DNA from: CAVQCJ01 sp963771835
GTDB lineage: Bacteria > Actinomycetota > Actinomycetes > Prado026
Assembly: GCA_963771835.1 (NCBI GenBank)
Contig: CAVYVA010000001.1
Span: forward strand, 620,001 to 684,000
Direction: 5' to 3'
DNA: 64,000 bases
Below are positions 36,489-45,216 of this stretch, one piece after another. The stretch's first letter is position 1, and the number at the start of each line of letters is the position of its first letter. The notes below the pieces were generated by a model. That model ran no database searches, was not told the DNA's origin, and saw only the letters and a program-made list of their open reading frames with translations. Both the position numbers and the translations under genes were made by a program.

Positions 36489-36998
36489 TCAGCCCGGCCA
36501 GGCGGCGGCGAGCAGCGCGCGCGTCTCGGACAGCAGCTGGGGCAGCACCCGGGTGTGGGCCACCACCGGCATGAAGTTCGCGTCGCCGCCCCAGCGCGGG
36601 ACGACGTGCTGGTGCAGGTGCGCCGCGATCCCCGCGCCCGCGACCGGCCCCTGGTTGAGCCCGAGGTTGAACCCGTGCGGCGCCGCCACCGCGCGCAGGG
36701 TGCGCATCGCGTCCGCCTGGAACGAGGCCAGCTCGGCCCGCTCCCCGTCGGTCAGGTCGGTGTAGTCGGCCACGTGCCGGTAGGGGCACAGCAGCAGGTG
36801 GCCGGCGTTGTACGGGTAGAGGTTGAGCACCGCGTAGACGAGCTCGCCGCGGGCGACGACCAGACCGTCGTCGTCGGGTTCAGCCGGGGCCCGGCAGAAC
36901 GGGCAGCCTTCGCCGGCCTCGGCGTCGTCCGGCTTGCCCTGCCCCTGGATGTACGCCATCCGGTGCGGCGTCCAGAGCCGGTCGAACGACTCGCTCAC
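36489..36998 (-). CDS. HIT-domain protein, Ap4A phosphorylase-like
   Basis: A 169-residue histidine-triad protein. The triad is in HLHQHVVPRWGGDANFMPVV and the nucleotide site in NLYPYNAGHLLLCPYRHVAD; an N-terminal GCPFC resembles a zinc-binding pair. In Mycobacterium tuberculosis the homologue at this place (Rv2613c) is a diadenosine tetraphosphate phosphorylase. GTG 36998 overlaps the thrS stop by four bases. Its 3' end faces the EF-G-like gene at 17 bases. Confidence 0.9.
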   Translation of the reverse strand: MSESFDRLWTPHRMAYIQGQGKPDDAEAGEGCPFCRAPAEPDDDGLVVARGELVYAVLNLYPYNAGHLLLCPYRHVADYTDLTDGERAELASFQADAMRTLRAVAAPHGFNLGLNQGPVAGAGIAAHLHQHVVPRWGGDANFMPVVAHTRVLPQLLSETRALLAAAWPG

Positions 36999-38989
36999 AC
37001 CTGCACCCGGTCCCGGACGGCGGCCACGATCTCGGCCACCGCGTCCGCGACCGGGACACCGTTCTTCTGGCTGCCGTCGCGGTACCGGAACGACACCGCC
37101 CCGGCGCCCGCGTCCTCGTCGCCGGCGATGAGCATGAACGGGACCTTCTGCCGCTGGGCGGTACGGATCTTCTTCTGCATCCGCTCGTCCGAGGTGTCGA
37201 CGTCGACGCGGATCCCCTCCGCCCGCAGCTGCGCGGCGACGCCCTCCAGGTACGGCACGTGCTGCTCGGCGATGGGGATCCCGACCACCTGCACCGGCGC
37301 CAGCCACGGCGGGAAGGCGCCCGCATAGTGCTCCAGGAGCACCGCGAAGAACCGTTCGATCGAGCCGAACAGGGCGCGGTGGATCATGATCGGCTGCTGC
37401 CGGGTGCCGTCCGCGGCCTGGTACTCCATCTCGAACCGCTGCGGCATCTGGAAGTCCACCTGGATGGTCGACAGCTGCCAGCTGCGCCCGATCGCGTCCT
37501 TCGCCTGCACCGAGATCTTCGGTCCGTAGAACGCGCCGCCGCCCTCGTCGAGCACCAGCTCGAGGTTCTGCTTCTCGGCGGCCGCCCGCAACGCCTCGGT
37601 GGCCTCGTCCCACTCCTGGACGCTGCCGACGACCTTCACCTCCGGACGGGTGGACAGCTCCAGGTAGAAGTCGTCGAGGCCGTAGTCGCGCAGCAGGTCC
37701 AGCACGAACGTCAGCAGCGAGTCCAGCTCGCCGGGCATCTGCTCCTTCGTGCAGAAGATGTGCGCGTCGTCCTGGGTCATCCCGCGGACCCTGGTCAGCC
37801 CGTGCACGACCCCCGACTTCTCGTAGCGGTACACGCTGCCGAACTCGAACGCCCGCAGCGGCAGCTCGCGGTAGGACCGCCCGCGCGCCTTGAACACCAG
37901 GATGTGGAACGGGCAGTTCATCGGCTTCAGGTAGTACTTCTGCGCGGCCCGGCGCACGGTGCCGTCGTCGTCGACCTCCGCGTCCAGCTCCATCGGCGGG
38001 AACATCCCGTCCGCGTACCAGTCGAGGTGGCCGGAGGTCTCGAACAGGACCGACTTGGTGATGTGCGGGGAGTAGACGAACTCGTACCCGGCCTCCTCGT
38101 GCCGCTTCCGGGAGTAGTCCTCCATGGCGCGCCGGACGATCCCGCCCTTCGGGTGGAACACCGCGAGACCGGAGCCGATCTCGTCCGGGAACGAGAACAG
38201 GTCCAGCTCCGCACCCAGCTTGCGGTGGTCGCGCCGCTCCGCCTCCGCGAGCACGGCCAGGTGCTCCTTGAGCGCGTCCCTGGACTCCCACGCCGTGCCG
38301 TAGACCCGCTGCAGCTGCGGGTTGTCCTCGCTCCCCCGCCAGTACGCGGCCGCGGTCCTGGTCAGCGTGAACGCCGGGATGTGCCGGGTCGTCGGCACGT
38401 GCGGGCCGCGGCACAGGTCCCGCCAGACCCGCTCGCCGGTCTTCGCGTCGAGGTTGTCGTAGATGGTCAGCTCGGCGCCGCCCACCTCGGCCGACTCGGC
38501 CTCGTTCGCCCGGCCGGGGCCCTTCAACCCGATCAGCTCCAGCTTGTACGGCTCCCGCGCCAGCTCGGCCCGCGCGTCGTCCTCGCTGACGACCCGGCGG
38601 GAGAACCGCTGCCCGGACTTGACGATCTCCTGCATGCGCTTCTCCAGCCGCGGCAGGTCGTCCGGGTGCAGTGGGGGGATGTCGAAGTCGTAGTAGAAGC
38701 CGTTCTCGATCGGCGGCCCGATGCCCAGGAGCGCTTGCGGGAACAGGTCCTGGACCGCCTGCGCGAGCACGTGCGCCGTCGAGTGGCGCAGCACCGAGCG
38801 GCCGTCCGCGGAGTCGACCTTCACAGCCTCGACGCGTGCGCCGTCGGCCAGCTCGGTGGCCAGGTCCACGAGGACGCCGTCGACCCGGGCCACGACTACC
38901 GACCGGTCCGACTCGAACAGCTCGGCCGCCGTCGTCCCCGCCGGGACCGATCGCTCGACTCCTTCGACGGCGACGGTGACGTCGGGCAC
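36995..38989 (-). CDS. thrS: Threonyl-tRNA synthetase
   Basis: ThrRS of 664 residues, intact. It shows the TGS domain (VTVAVEGVERSVPAGTTAAE), the editing domain (LRHSTAHVLAQAV with HxxxH; CRGPHVPTTRHIPAF), the class II core (LKPMNCPFHILVFKA; GLTRVRGMTQDDAHIFC; PIMIHRALFGSIERFF) and the anticodon domain. GTG 38989 is preceded by GAGGAG. It leads thrS-HIT. Confidence 0.96.
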   Translation of the reverse strand: MPDVTVAVEGVERSVPAGTTAAELFESDRSVVVARVDGVLVDLATELADGARVEAVKVDSADGRSVLRHSTAHVLAQAVQDLFPQALLGIGPPIENGFYYDFDIPPLHPDDLPRLEKRMQEIVKSGQRFSRRVVSEDDARAELAREPYKLELIGLKGPGRANEAESAEVGGAELTIYDNLDAKTGERVWRDLCRGPHVPTTRHIPAFTLTRTAAAYWRGSEDNPQLQRVYGTAWESRDALKEHLAVLAEAERRDHRKLGAELDLFSFPDEIGSGLAVFHPKGGIVRRAMEDYSRKRHEEAGYEFVYSPHITKSVLFETSGHLDWYADGMFPPMELDAEVDDDGTVRRAAQKYYLKPMNCPFHILVFKARGRSYRELPLRAFEFGSVYRYEKSGVVHGLTRVRGMTQDDAHIFCTKEQMPGELDSLLTFVLDLLRDYGLDDFYLELSTRPEVKVVGSVQEWDEATEALRAAAEKQNLELVLDEGGGAFYGPKISVQAKDAIGRSWQLSTIQVDFQMPQRFEMEYQAADGTRQQPIMIHRALFGSIERFFAVLLEHYAGAFPPWLAPVQVVGIPIAEQHVPYLEGVAAQLRAEGIRVDVDTSDERMQKKIRTAQRQKVPFMLIAGDEDAGAGAVSFRYRDGSQKNGVPVADAVAEIVAAVRDRVQV

Positions 38990-39075
38990 GGGGGGCTCCT
39001 CGGGGCGCGGCGGCGGGCTCGCCCACCCTACCGAGGGCCTCCCCGCAACGGCTCCGAGGTTTCGTCCGGCAGCGC

Positions 39076-40326
39076 TCAGATGACCGAGACCCGCATCCGG
39101 TAGAAGCCGCCGGTCAGCGTCGTCGCGTAGATCTCGCCGGTGTCGCTGACCCCGAACGAGCTCACCTGGTCGAGCCGTATCGCCTGGAGCACGGCGGCGC
39201 CGGTGTAGCGGTAGACCCAGATCCGCCCGGTGATGTAGTCGCCGAACACGTACAGGCCGGTCATGGACGGGTAGAGCGAGCCGCGGTACACGAAGCCGCC
39301 GATGATCGCCTCGGCGGTCGGGTGCGAGATCACCACGAGCGGGTTCCGGTACGGCTGCCCGGCGATGCACCGCGAGGCGATGTAGGTGGCCAGGCCCTCG
39401 CGGCAGGACCAGCCCATGTTCAGCCATCGGTAGCCGGCCGCGACGACGTCGATCTCCTCGTACCGGTCCTGCCCGACGTCGCCGATGTAGACATAGCCGG
39501 TCGCCGGGTCCACGGAGAACCGCCACGGGTTGCGCAGCCCGGACAGCCAGATCTCCCGCTTGTCGACGTTGCTAGTGGCGAACTGGTTGCCCGGCGGGAT
39601 GCAGTACGGCAGCGCTCCGCAGGTGTGCGACGGGTCGATCCGCAGGATCTTGCCGTTGAGCACCTTGAGGTTCTGCGAGTTGTTGAACGGGTCGCCGGAG
39701 CCACCGCCGTCGCCGGTCCCGATGTAGAGCAGCCTGTCCGGCCCGAAGGCGAGCTGACCCGCGTTGTGGTTGGTGTACGTCGGGTGCGCGACCTGCAGGA
39801 GCAGCGCCCCCGGCGTGGTGATCGAGTTCGCCGCCGACGAGGTGGCTGTGTAGCGGCGCACCACCAGCGTCCCGTTGAGCGCGGTGTACGCGACGAAGAC
39901 CTGCGGCGAGACGGTGAACCACGGCGGGAACGCGATGCTGAGCAGTCCGCGCTCGCCGACCGTCGACACCAGCGAGGTGAGGTCCAGGTACGGAGTGGGC
40001 AGCGTCGCGCCGTTCGCGTACACCCAGACCTTGCCGGTCTTGGTCACGATGAAGAACCGCCCGCTGCGGTCCGGCGCCGAGGTGACCTGCACGGGCTGGG
40101 AGTAGCCCGACTTCACCAGGGCCCAGCCCACGCTCACCGACGACTCCGGCGTGGCGGCGCGCGCCGCCACGGAGGCCGCCGCCGAGGACGAGCCGGCACC
40201 GAGCGACCCGACCGCCGCGACGCACAGCAGGCCGACCAGCGCGGCGACCATCCGGCGTGGGACTGGCCGGCCGGGCCGCCGGGGCCGGCGAGGGGTCGCG
40301 GCCATGCTCGAGTCGGTCAGGCGCAC
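39076..40326 (-). CDS. Exported glucose/sorbosone dehydrogenase-like beta-propeller protein
   Basis: A 416-residue protein with an N-terminal export signal (RRMVAALVGLLCVAAVGSLG after an Arg-rich stretch) and a six-bladed GSDH/soluble aldose dehydrogenase fold: GERGLLSIAFPPWF, NHNAGQLAFGPDRLLYIGTG, EIWLSGLRNPWRFSVDP and YIGDVGQDRYEEIDVV. These enzymes use PQQ when the cofactor is available; many actinobacterial members have no proven activity. Start GTG 40326 is favoured by GGAGG five bases upstream; ATG 40305 is possible. Confidence 0.85.
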   Translation of the reverse strand: MRLTDSSMAATPRRPRRPGRPVPRRMVAALVGLLCVAAVGSLGAGSSSAAASVAARAATPESSVSVGWALVKSGYSQPVQVTSAPDRSGRFFIVTKTGKVWVYANGATLPTPYLDLTSLVSTVGERGLLSIAFPPWFTVSPQVFVAYTALNGTLVVRRYTATSSAANSITTPGALLLQVAHPTYTNHNAGQLAFGPDRLLYIGTGDGGGSGDPFNNSQNLKVLNGKILRIDPSHTCGALPYCIPPGNQFATSNVDKREIWLSGLRNPWRFSVDPATGYVYIGDVGQDRYEEIDVVAAGYRWLNMGWSCREGLATYIASRCIAGQPYRNPLVVISHPTAEAIIGGFVYRGSLYPSMTGLYVFGDYITGRIWVYRYTGAAVLQAIRLDQVSSFGVSDTGEIYATTLTGGFYRMRVSVI

Positions 40327-40442
40327 GACGGCCTCCGGGAGATTCTGCGCCGCGTGCGGTCGCGGCGGGTTCGTCGACCCTAAGGTAAGCCCGAGCCGCC
40401 CGGCCGCCGCCGAGCGACGCACCTGGCGAGGAGGTCCCCTTC

Positions 40443-41273
40443 GTGGCCCGCGACCTCGACGTCACCGCCCGGGACGACCGCATCCTGCCGCTGACCCGTG
40501 CCCTGTGCTGGGTCATCCCGCCGTTCCTCGTCGCCGCGTTCGTCGTGCTGTACCCGTGGCCGAGCGACACCGACCGCTGGTTCGCGTGGCGCATCCTGCC
40601 CACGATCACGCCGATGGTGCTCGGCTCGGCCTACCTCGGCGGTGCGTACTTCTTCATCCGCGCGATCGGTGCGACCGGCTGGCACACGGTGAAGGCCGGC
40701 TTCGTCCCGGTCGGCGTGTTCGCGTCGTTGATGGGGATCGCGACGATCCTGCACTGGGGCAAGTTCAACCACGGTCACGTGGCTTTCTGGCTGTGGGTCC
40801 TGCTGTACTTCACGACCCCGTTCCTGGTCTTCTTCGTCTGGCTGCGCAACCGTCCGCACGACCTCCCGGTCGCCGCCGACGACCTGCTCCTGCCGCAGCC
40901 GATCGCGCGCATCATCGGCGCGATCGGCGTGCTCGCGGTCGTGACCGGGCTGTTCCTCTTCCTGTGGCCGGCCAAGGCGATCACCTTCTGGCCCTGGCTG
41001 ATCACCCCGCTCACCGCTCGGGTGCTCGGCGCGATCTACTGCCTGGGGATCGCCGGCGTCGGCACGTTCTTCGACCGCAGGTGGAGCAGCGCCCGGCTCT
41101 CGTTCCAGGTCGCGGTCGCGATGCTTGTGCTGATCCTGGTGGCGGGTCTGCGCGCACGCTCGGAGTTCGACCCGGGCAACGTCCTGACCTGGATGTTCCT
41201 GGGTGGCTTCGTCGCCGTGACGATCTGCGTGGCCGCCGTGTACTGGCGGATGGAGCGGCTCCGGGTCCGCTGA
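40443..41273 (+). CDS. Integral membrane protein with about eight helices, function unknown
   Basis: A 276-residue protein with GAGGAGG well placed before GTG 40443. I count eight hydrophobic spans, for example LCWVIPPFLVAAFVVLYPWP, FWLWVLLYFTTPFLVFFVWL and LTWMFLGGFVAVTICVAAVY. There are no catalytic or transport motifs I recognise. It is divergent from the dehydrogenase gene and followed by the hydrolase gene 45 bases on, perhaps in one transcript. Confidence 0.75.
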   Translation: MARDLDVTARDDRILPLTRALCWVIPPFLVAAFVVLYPWPSDTDRWFAWRILPTITPMVLGSAYLGGAYFFIRAIGATGWHTVKAGFVPVGVFASLMGIATILHWGKFNHGHVAFWLWVLLYFTTPFLVFFVWLRNRPHDLPVAADDLLLPQPIARIIGAIGVLAVVTGLFLFLWPAKAITFWPWLITPLTARVLGAIYCLGIAGVGTFFDRRWSSARLSFQVAVAMLVLILVAGLRARSEFDPGNVLTWMFLGGFVAVTICVAAVYWRMERLRVR

Positions 41274-41318
41274 CCGCGGCGTGTCGACCCTGTCGGTGCC
41301 GGGTGGTTGGGTCGGGCC

Positions 41319-41906
41319 ATGACGACGATCGCGCTCTTCCACTCCGTCCTGGGTGTACGCCAAGGCGTCCTCGACGCCGCCGAGCGGCTGCGCCAGGAGG
41401 GACACGACGTGCTCGTGCCCGACCTGTTCGAAGGCCGCACCTTCGACGAGTACCAGCCGGCGATGACGTTCGCCTGGGAGGAGGTCGGCCAGGTCGAGCT
41501 CCTGCGACGCTCCCGCGAGGCGGTCGCCGACCTGCCCGACGGGTTCATGTCCGCCGGGTTCTCCCTGGGCTGCGTGCTGGCCGTGCACGTCGCCCTGCAG
41601 CGGAAGGTGTCCGGTGTCCTCATGATCGCCGGGGCCGTCCCGGTGTCCGCGTTCGGCGACGGCTCGGTGTGGCCGGCGGGTCTGGCCGCTCAGAGCCACT
41701 CGACCGTCGGCGACCCGTGGCGGGAGCAGGAGGAGGTCGACCAGGCCGTCCGCGACGTCGAGGCCGGAGGCGGCACGCTCGAGCTGTTCGACTACCCGGG
41801 CTCAGGCCACCTCTTCAACGACCCCACGCTGCCGGACGAGTACGACCGGGACGTGACCGAGCTGTTCTGGAGCCGTGCCCTGCCCTTCGTCCGAGCCTGC
41901 GGCTGA
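41319..41906 (+). CDS. Dienelactone hydrolase-family protein
   Basis: A 195-residue alpha/beta hydrolase. The core begins TTIALFHSVLGVRQGVLDAA. The nucleophile elbow is SAGFSLGCVLA, with Ser where dienelactone hydrolases have Cys. The late His is in YPGSGHLFNDP and an acid residue precedes it. The pattern and length fit the DLH family; the substrate is unknown. ATG 41319 is the likely start. Confidence 0.85.
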   Translation: MTTIALFHSVLGVRQGVLDAAERLRQEGHDVLVPDLFEGRTFDEYQPAMTFAWEEVGQVELLRRSREAVADLPDGFMSAGFSLGCVLAVHVALQRKVSGVLMIAGAVPVSAFGDGSVWPAGLAAQSHSTVGDPWREQEEVDQAVRDVEAGGGTLELFDYPGSGHLFNDPTLPDEYDRDVTELFWSRALPFVRACG

Positions 41907-41910
41907 CCGA

Positions 41911-41929
41911 GGGACGGCGCGCACGTCCC
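41911..41929 (+). terminator. Small hairpin after the hydrolase gene
   Basis: GGGACG and CGTCCC pair across a seven-base loop, five bases after the stop codon. It is short but G/C-rich and placed where a terminator is expected. Confidence 0.45.
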
Positions 41930-42335
41930 GGTTCCGGACTTCGTCGGTGGCGGTGGGGACCCCGTGCGCCCGGAAGGACAGGAGACCTCCGGCAGGGTCC
42001 CCACCTGAGGCCCAGGCATCGCCCGGCTTGGGGGAATCGTGCAGGCGGCGCGGGCCTGTCCGGCGACACTGGGCACGGTCTGCCCGTCCGGGCGGTCAGG
42101 TCACCCAACGTTCATCTTCGGACGGCACGCGAAACCACCGCTTCCCCCCGACCAGCGCTCGTGCCCTTCTCGTCCGCCGCCAGGCGTTCAACGAGCTGGA
42201 GGCCGACCGGCTGCGGAGCGAAGCTCCCCCGAAGGTGCTACCCGCGATCCCTGCCACGAGCGATGTGCGTACCGCCCGCGTGCCGCACCGTGGTGCCCAG
42301 CCGGCTGATCCGGTCCTGGGCCTGGGAGGTCGCGG
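41930..42335. other. Non-coding region upstream of the lipoprotein/exporter operon
   Basis: About 400 bases with no gene I can support. It contains an inverted repeat with 10-base arms, GTGGGGACCC at 41953-41962 and GGGTCCCCAC at 41995-42004, around a 32-base loop. The promoter of the operon starting at 42336 should be here; I see no convincing -35/-10 pair. GC content is somewhat lower than in the flanking genes. Confidence 0.5.
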
Positions 42336-42851
42336 ATGCGCATTCTCGTCGTCGTGGCTGCAGCCGTCACGGCTGCGGCGGCGCTGGTCGGGTGCAGCGG
42401 TGGGCCGAGTCCCCGTCAGGCCGCCGGCGCCGCCGGAGCTGCGACGTCCTCCGGGGACGTGCTCGCGATCTGGCGGAACTTCGCTGCGTGCGCGCGCACG
42501 CACGGCGTGCCTGGCCTGCCGGACCCCCAGCTCGACAGCACCGGCAAGGTCCAGTTCCCCGGGTACGAGAGCAGGTCGGTGCCGGCGAGCGTCAAGACAG
42601 GGTGCAGGTCCATCCTCGACCGGCTGCCCCCCGACGTCCGTCCCGACGCGGCTCCGACCGACATCCCCGCCCTGCTGAGGTACGCGCAGTGCATGCGCGT
42701 GCACGGCTTCCCGGACTGGCCGGACCCGAAGCCGGACGGGACTTTCCCGGCCGCGCAGCTGCCGAACGTGAAGACGCCTGCCGTCGTCTCCGCGATGCAG
42801 GCGTGCGACTCGCTCAACCCGGACCACGGTGGCCATGTCTTCGGGTCGTGA
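42336..42851 (+). CDS. Cys/His-repeat lipoprotein A
   Basis: A 171-residue exported protein with a lipoprotein signal (AAAVTAAAALVGCSGG). It has two copies of a unit: CARTHGVPGLPDP followed by GC about 40 residues later, and CMRVHGFPDWPDP followed by ACD. The common pattern is C-x-R-x-H-G-x-P-x-x-P-D-P with a later Cys, suggesting one disulfide per unit and a possible metal or ligand site. The family is frequent in actinobacteria beside MacB-type exporters, but I know no function. The next gene is a paralogue overlapping by up to 23 bases. An upstream GGGAGGTCGCGG gives a good ribosome-binding site. Confidence 0.78.
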   Translation: MRILVVVAAAVTAAAALVGCSGGPSPRQAAGAAGAATSSGDVLAIWRNFAACARTHGVPGLPDPQLDSTGKVQFPGYESRSVPASVKTGCRSILDRLPPDVRPDAAPTDIPALLRYAQCMRVHGFPDWPDPKPDGTFPAAQLPNVKTPAVVSAMQACDSLNPDHGGHVFGS

Positions 42852-43410
42852 CCGCGGGCGTGGGACCGCGCGGATCACGTCGGTGCTGGCCGCGGGGGTT
42901 GCCGGCGCACTCCTCCTCGTCGGGTGCGGATCGACGTCCCGGCCGACGGGGGCACCGACATCCACGGTCGCGCCGACGAGCCTGTCCGACCTGACCCAGG
43001 CGTTCCTGACCTACGCCCAGTGCGCTCGCACGCACGGCCTGCCCGACTTGCCGGACCCCGTCGTGGACGTGCAGGGCAACGACACCTACCCGGGCTACGC
43101 AGGCACCGGGTCGCCTCGCTGGCCGGAGGCCGTGCTCACCGGCTGCGCGGCGGTCTGGGACCACGTCCACCAGGTGCGAGCGGCGTACGACGCCTCGCAC
43201 GGTCTGGCCGCGCGCGCCGAAGGTCACATGAGTGCTGCGCAGGCGCTCGCGTTCTCGCGCTGCATCCGGCAGCACGGCTTCCCCACCTACCCCGACCCGG
43301 GGCCCGACGGCACGATCACCAACGTGCCGGCCGGCTTCGACAAGCGGGCACTCTCGGAGGCGGCGAAGTCAGCCATCCAGGCGTGCGACCAGCCGAGCAG
43401 TCGTGGCTGA
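42829..43410 (+). CDS. Cys/His-repeat lipoprotein B
   Basis: A 193-residue paralogue of the preceding gene, with a signal ending LLLVGCGS (lipobox VGC). The two repeat units are CARTHGLPDLPDP and CIRQHGFPTYPDP, again each followed by a further Cys (TGCAAVW, QACDQP). GTG 42829 and ATG 42835 are both possible starts and both overlap the previous gene. It overlaps the adaptor gene by eight bases, so the two lipoproteins and the exporter are probably made together. Confidence 0.76.
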   Translation: MAMSSGRDRGRGTARITSVLAAGVAGALLLVGCGSTSRPTGAPTSTVAPTSLSDLTQAFLTYAQCARTHGLPDLPDPVVDVQGNDTYPGYAGTGSPRWPEAVLTGCAAVWDHVHQVRAAYDASHGLAARAEGHMSAAQALAFSRCIRQHGFPTYPDPGPDGTITNVPAGFDKRALSEAAKSAIQACDQPSSRG

Positions 43411-44503
43411 CCGGCGCCGGCTCGTCGTCGGTGTCACCACGATCGCGCTCGTGGCTGCTGCTGCTGGTGCGTTCGCCACGCAGCGTCTGCGGCCGGCGAC
43501 CACCACACCGACCAGCTCCGCCTTGACCGACCTGGCGCTCGCGCGGGTCGAGCGCACCGACGTCGCCGACCGCCAGCAAGTGCCGGCCACGCTCGGGTAT
43601 GCCGGCTCGATGACTGTGGTCGGCAGGCTCGGCGGGACGCTGACCGCTGTGGCTGCCCCTGGTCGGGTCGTCCGGGCCGGCGGTGTCCTCGCCACGGTCG
43701 ACGCACAGCCGGTCGTCCTGATGCTCGGCGGTGTCCCGGCCTGGCGACCGTTCGAACTCGGGATGGCCGACGGGTCCGATGTGCGCGAGCTCGAGCACAG
43801 CCTGCGTTCGATCGGGTACGACCCCGCCCACGCCATGACGGTCGACGACCACTTCTCGTCGGCGACCGCATCGGCCGTCCGTCGGTGGCAACGCGCGCTG
43901 GGTCTGCCGATGACCGGACGGGTGGGGCTCGGCTCGGTCATCTTCCTGCCGCAGGAGCTCCGCGTCACCGCCGCGCTGGCGACCGTCGGCGCGCTCGTCG
44001 CACCCGGACAGCCGCTGCTCGCCGGAACATCCGTCGACCACGAGGTGTCGGTCGCGCTCGACGCCGGTCGGCAGGGCCTGGTGCACGTGGGAGACAGAGT
44101 CGTCGTCACGCTGCCGGACGGGACCACGACCACCGACGGCGTCGTCTCGTTCGTCGCTCGAGTCGCCACGGCGTCGTCCGACCCGGGCTCGGCCGGCGGC
44201 GCCAGCGGCTCCGGTGGAGCGCCGCCGACCGTGCAGGTGACCGTACGGTTGCGCGACCAGGCGGCGGCCGGACGGCTGGACCAGGCACCGGTCCAGGTCG
44301 CCATCACCGACCAGCTGCACGCCGGAGTGCTCGCCGTCCCCGTCACCGCGCTCCTCGCGGTTGCGGGCGGCTACGCGGTCACCCGGCCCGACGGCTCGGA
44401 CGTGCTTGTCCACGTGGGCCTGTTCGACGACCTCACCCAGCTGGTCGAGGTGTCCGGGCCGGGCCTCGTGGCCGGCATGCAGGTCCAGGTCCCAGGCTCA
44501 TGA
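43403..44503 (+). CDS. Peptidoglycan-binding periplasmic adaptor (HlyD/MacA-like)
   Basis: A 366-residue protein with an N-terminal membrane helix (LVVGVTTIALVAAAAGAFAT). A lipoyl-like hairpin half follows (AAPGRVVRAGGVLATVDAQP), then a PG_binding_1 domain (SDVRELEHSLRSIGYDPAHA to FSSATASAVRRWQRALGLP), and adaptor barrel domains with VHVGDRVVVTLPDGTTTTDG. This arrangement is known from actinobacterial partners of MacB-type exporters. It probably links the ABC transporter to the cell wall. GTG 43403 overlaps the lipoprotein stop. Confidence 0.82.
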   Translation: MADRRRLVVGVTTIALVAAAAGAFATQRLRPATTTPTSSALTDLALARVERTDVADRQQVPATLGYAGSMTVVGRLGGTLTAVAAPGRVVRAGGVLATVDAQPVVLMLGGVPAWRPFELGMADGSDVRELEHSLRSIGYDPAHAMTVDDHFSSATASAVRRWQRALGLPMTGRVGLGSVIFLPQELRVTAALATVGALVAPGQPLLAGTSVDHEVSVALDAGRQGLVHVGDRVVVTLPDGTTTTDGVVSFVARVATASSDPGSAGGASGSGGAPPTVQVTVRLRDQAAAGRLDQAPVQVAITDQLHAGVLAVPVTALLAVAGGYAVTRPDGSDVLVHVGLFDDLTQLVEVSGPGLVAGMQVQVPGS

Positions 44504-45216
44504 GCAGCGGTGGCGCGGCACCCGAGGTGCTGCGGCTCGAGCGGGTCGGGAAGGTCTTCCCCGGCTCACCACCCGTCGAGTCGGTGCGTGACGTGGACCT
44601 GGTCGTGCGGTCAGGCGAGACGGTCGCGGTCGTCGGACCGTCCGGATCGGGCAAGTCGACACTCCTGCACCTGTCGGCCGCGCTGGAGCGTCCGACGTCA
44701 GGTGACGTGCTGGTTGCCGGGCTGCGCACCAGCCAGATGGAAGACCGCGACCTGTCCGCGCTGCGCGCGCACCGGCTCGGCGTCGTCTTCCAGCAGTTCT
44801 TCCTCCTGGAGGCGATGAGCGCCCTCGACAACGTGGCGACCGGGCTGCTCTACCGCGGCGAACGTCGGTCTGCCCGTCGCCGGCGCGCGGAGGTCGCGCT
44901 GGACCGGGTCGGCCTCGGTCACCGCTTGACGCACCGCCCCGCCCAGCTGTCCGGTGGCGAGCGTCAGCGGGTGGCCATCGCCAGGGCCCTGGTCGGTGAC
45001 CCGGCGGTCGTCCTCGCCGACGAGCCGACGGGCAACCTCGACCACGAGTCGGGCCAGGCCATCGTCGACCTCGTCCTGGAGCTGAACCGCGACGGCACCA
45101 CGTTCGTCGTCGTGACCCACGACCGAGACGTCGCCGCGGCCATGCGCCGGCAGGTGGAGATGTCCGACGGCCGTGTGGTGGCTGACAGTGCGTCGGCCGT
45201 CGGTGTGGCGCGATGA
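44500..45216 (+). CDS. ABC transporter ATP-binding protein (LolD/MacB type)
   Basis: A 238-residue nucleotide-binding subunit with Walker A GPSGSGKST, Q loop GVVFQQFFLLEAMSAL, signature LSGGERQRVAIARAL, Walker B VVLADEPTGNLD, and switch His in VVVTHDRDV. The FFLLEAMSALDN region and the TGNLD form match the LolD/MacB class. ATG 44500 overlaps the adaptor stop, and the 3' end overlaps the permease start by four bases. Confidence 0.93.
   Translation: MSSGGAAPEVLRLERVGKVFPGSPPVESVRDVDLVVRSGETVAVVGPSGSGKSTLLHLSAALERPTSGDVLVAGLRTSQMEDRDLSALRAHRLGVVFQQFFLLEAMSALDNVATGLLYRGERRSARRRRAEVALDRVGLGHRLTHRPAQLSGGERQRVAIARALVGDPAVVLADEPTGNLDHESGQAIVDLVLELNRDGTTFVVVTHDRDVAAAMRRQVEMSDGRVVADSASAVGVAR

Noticed and set aside
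42336..43410. Cytochrome c haem-binding in the Cys/His lipoproteins
   Set aside because: The motif is C-x-R-x-H, not CxxCH, so covalent haem attachment is not supported.
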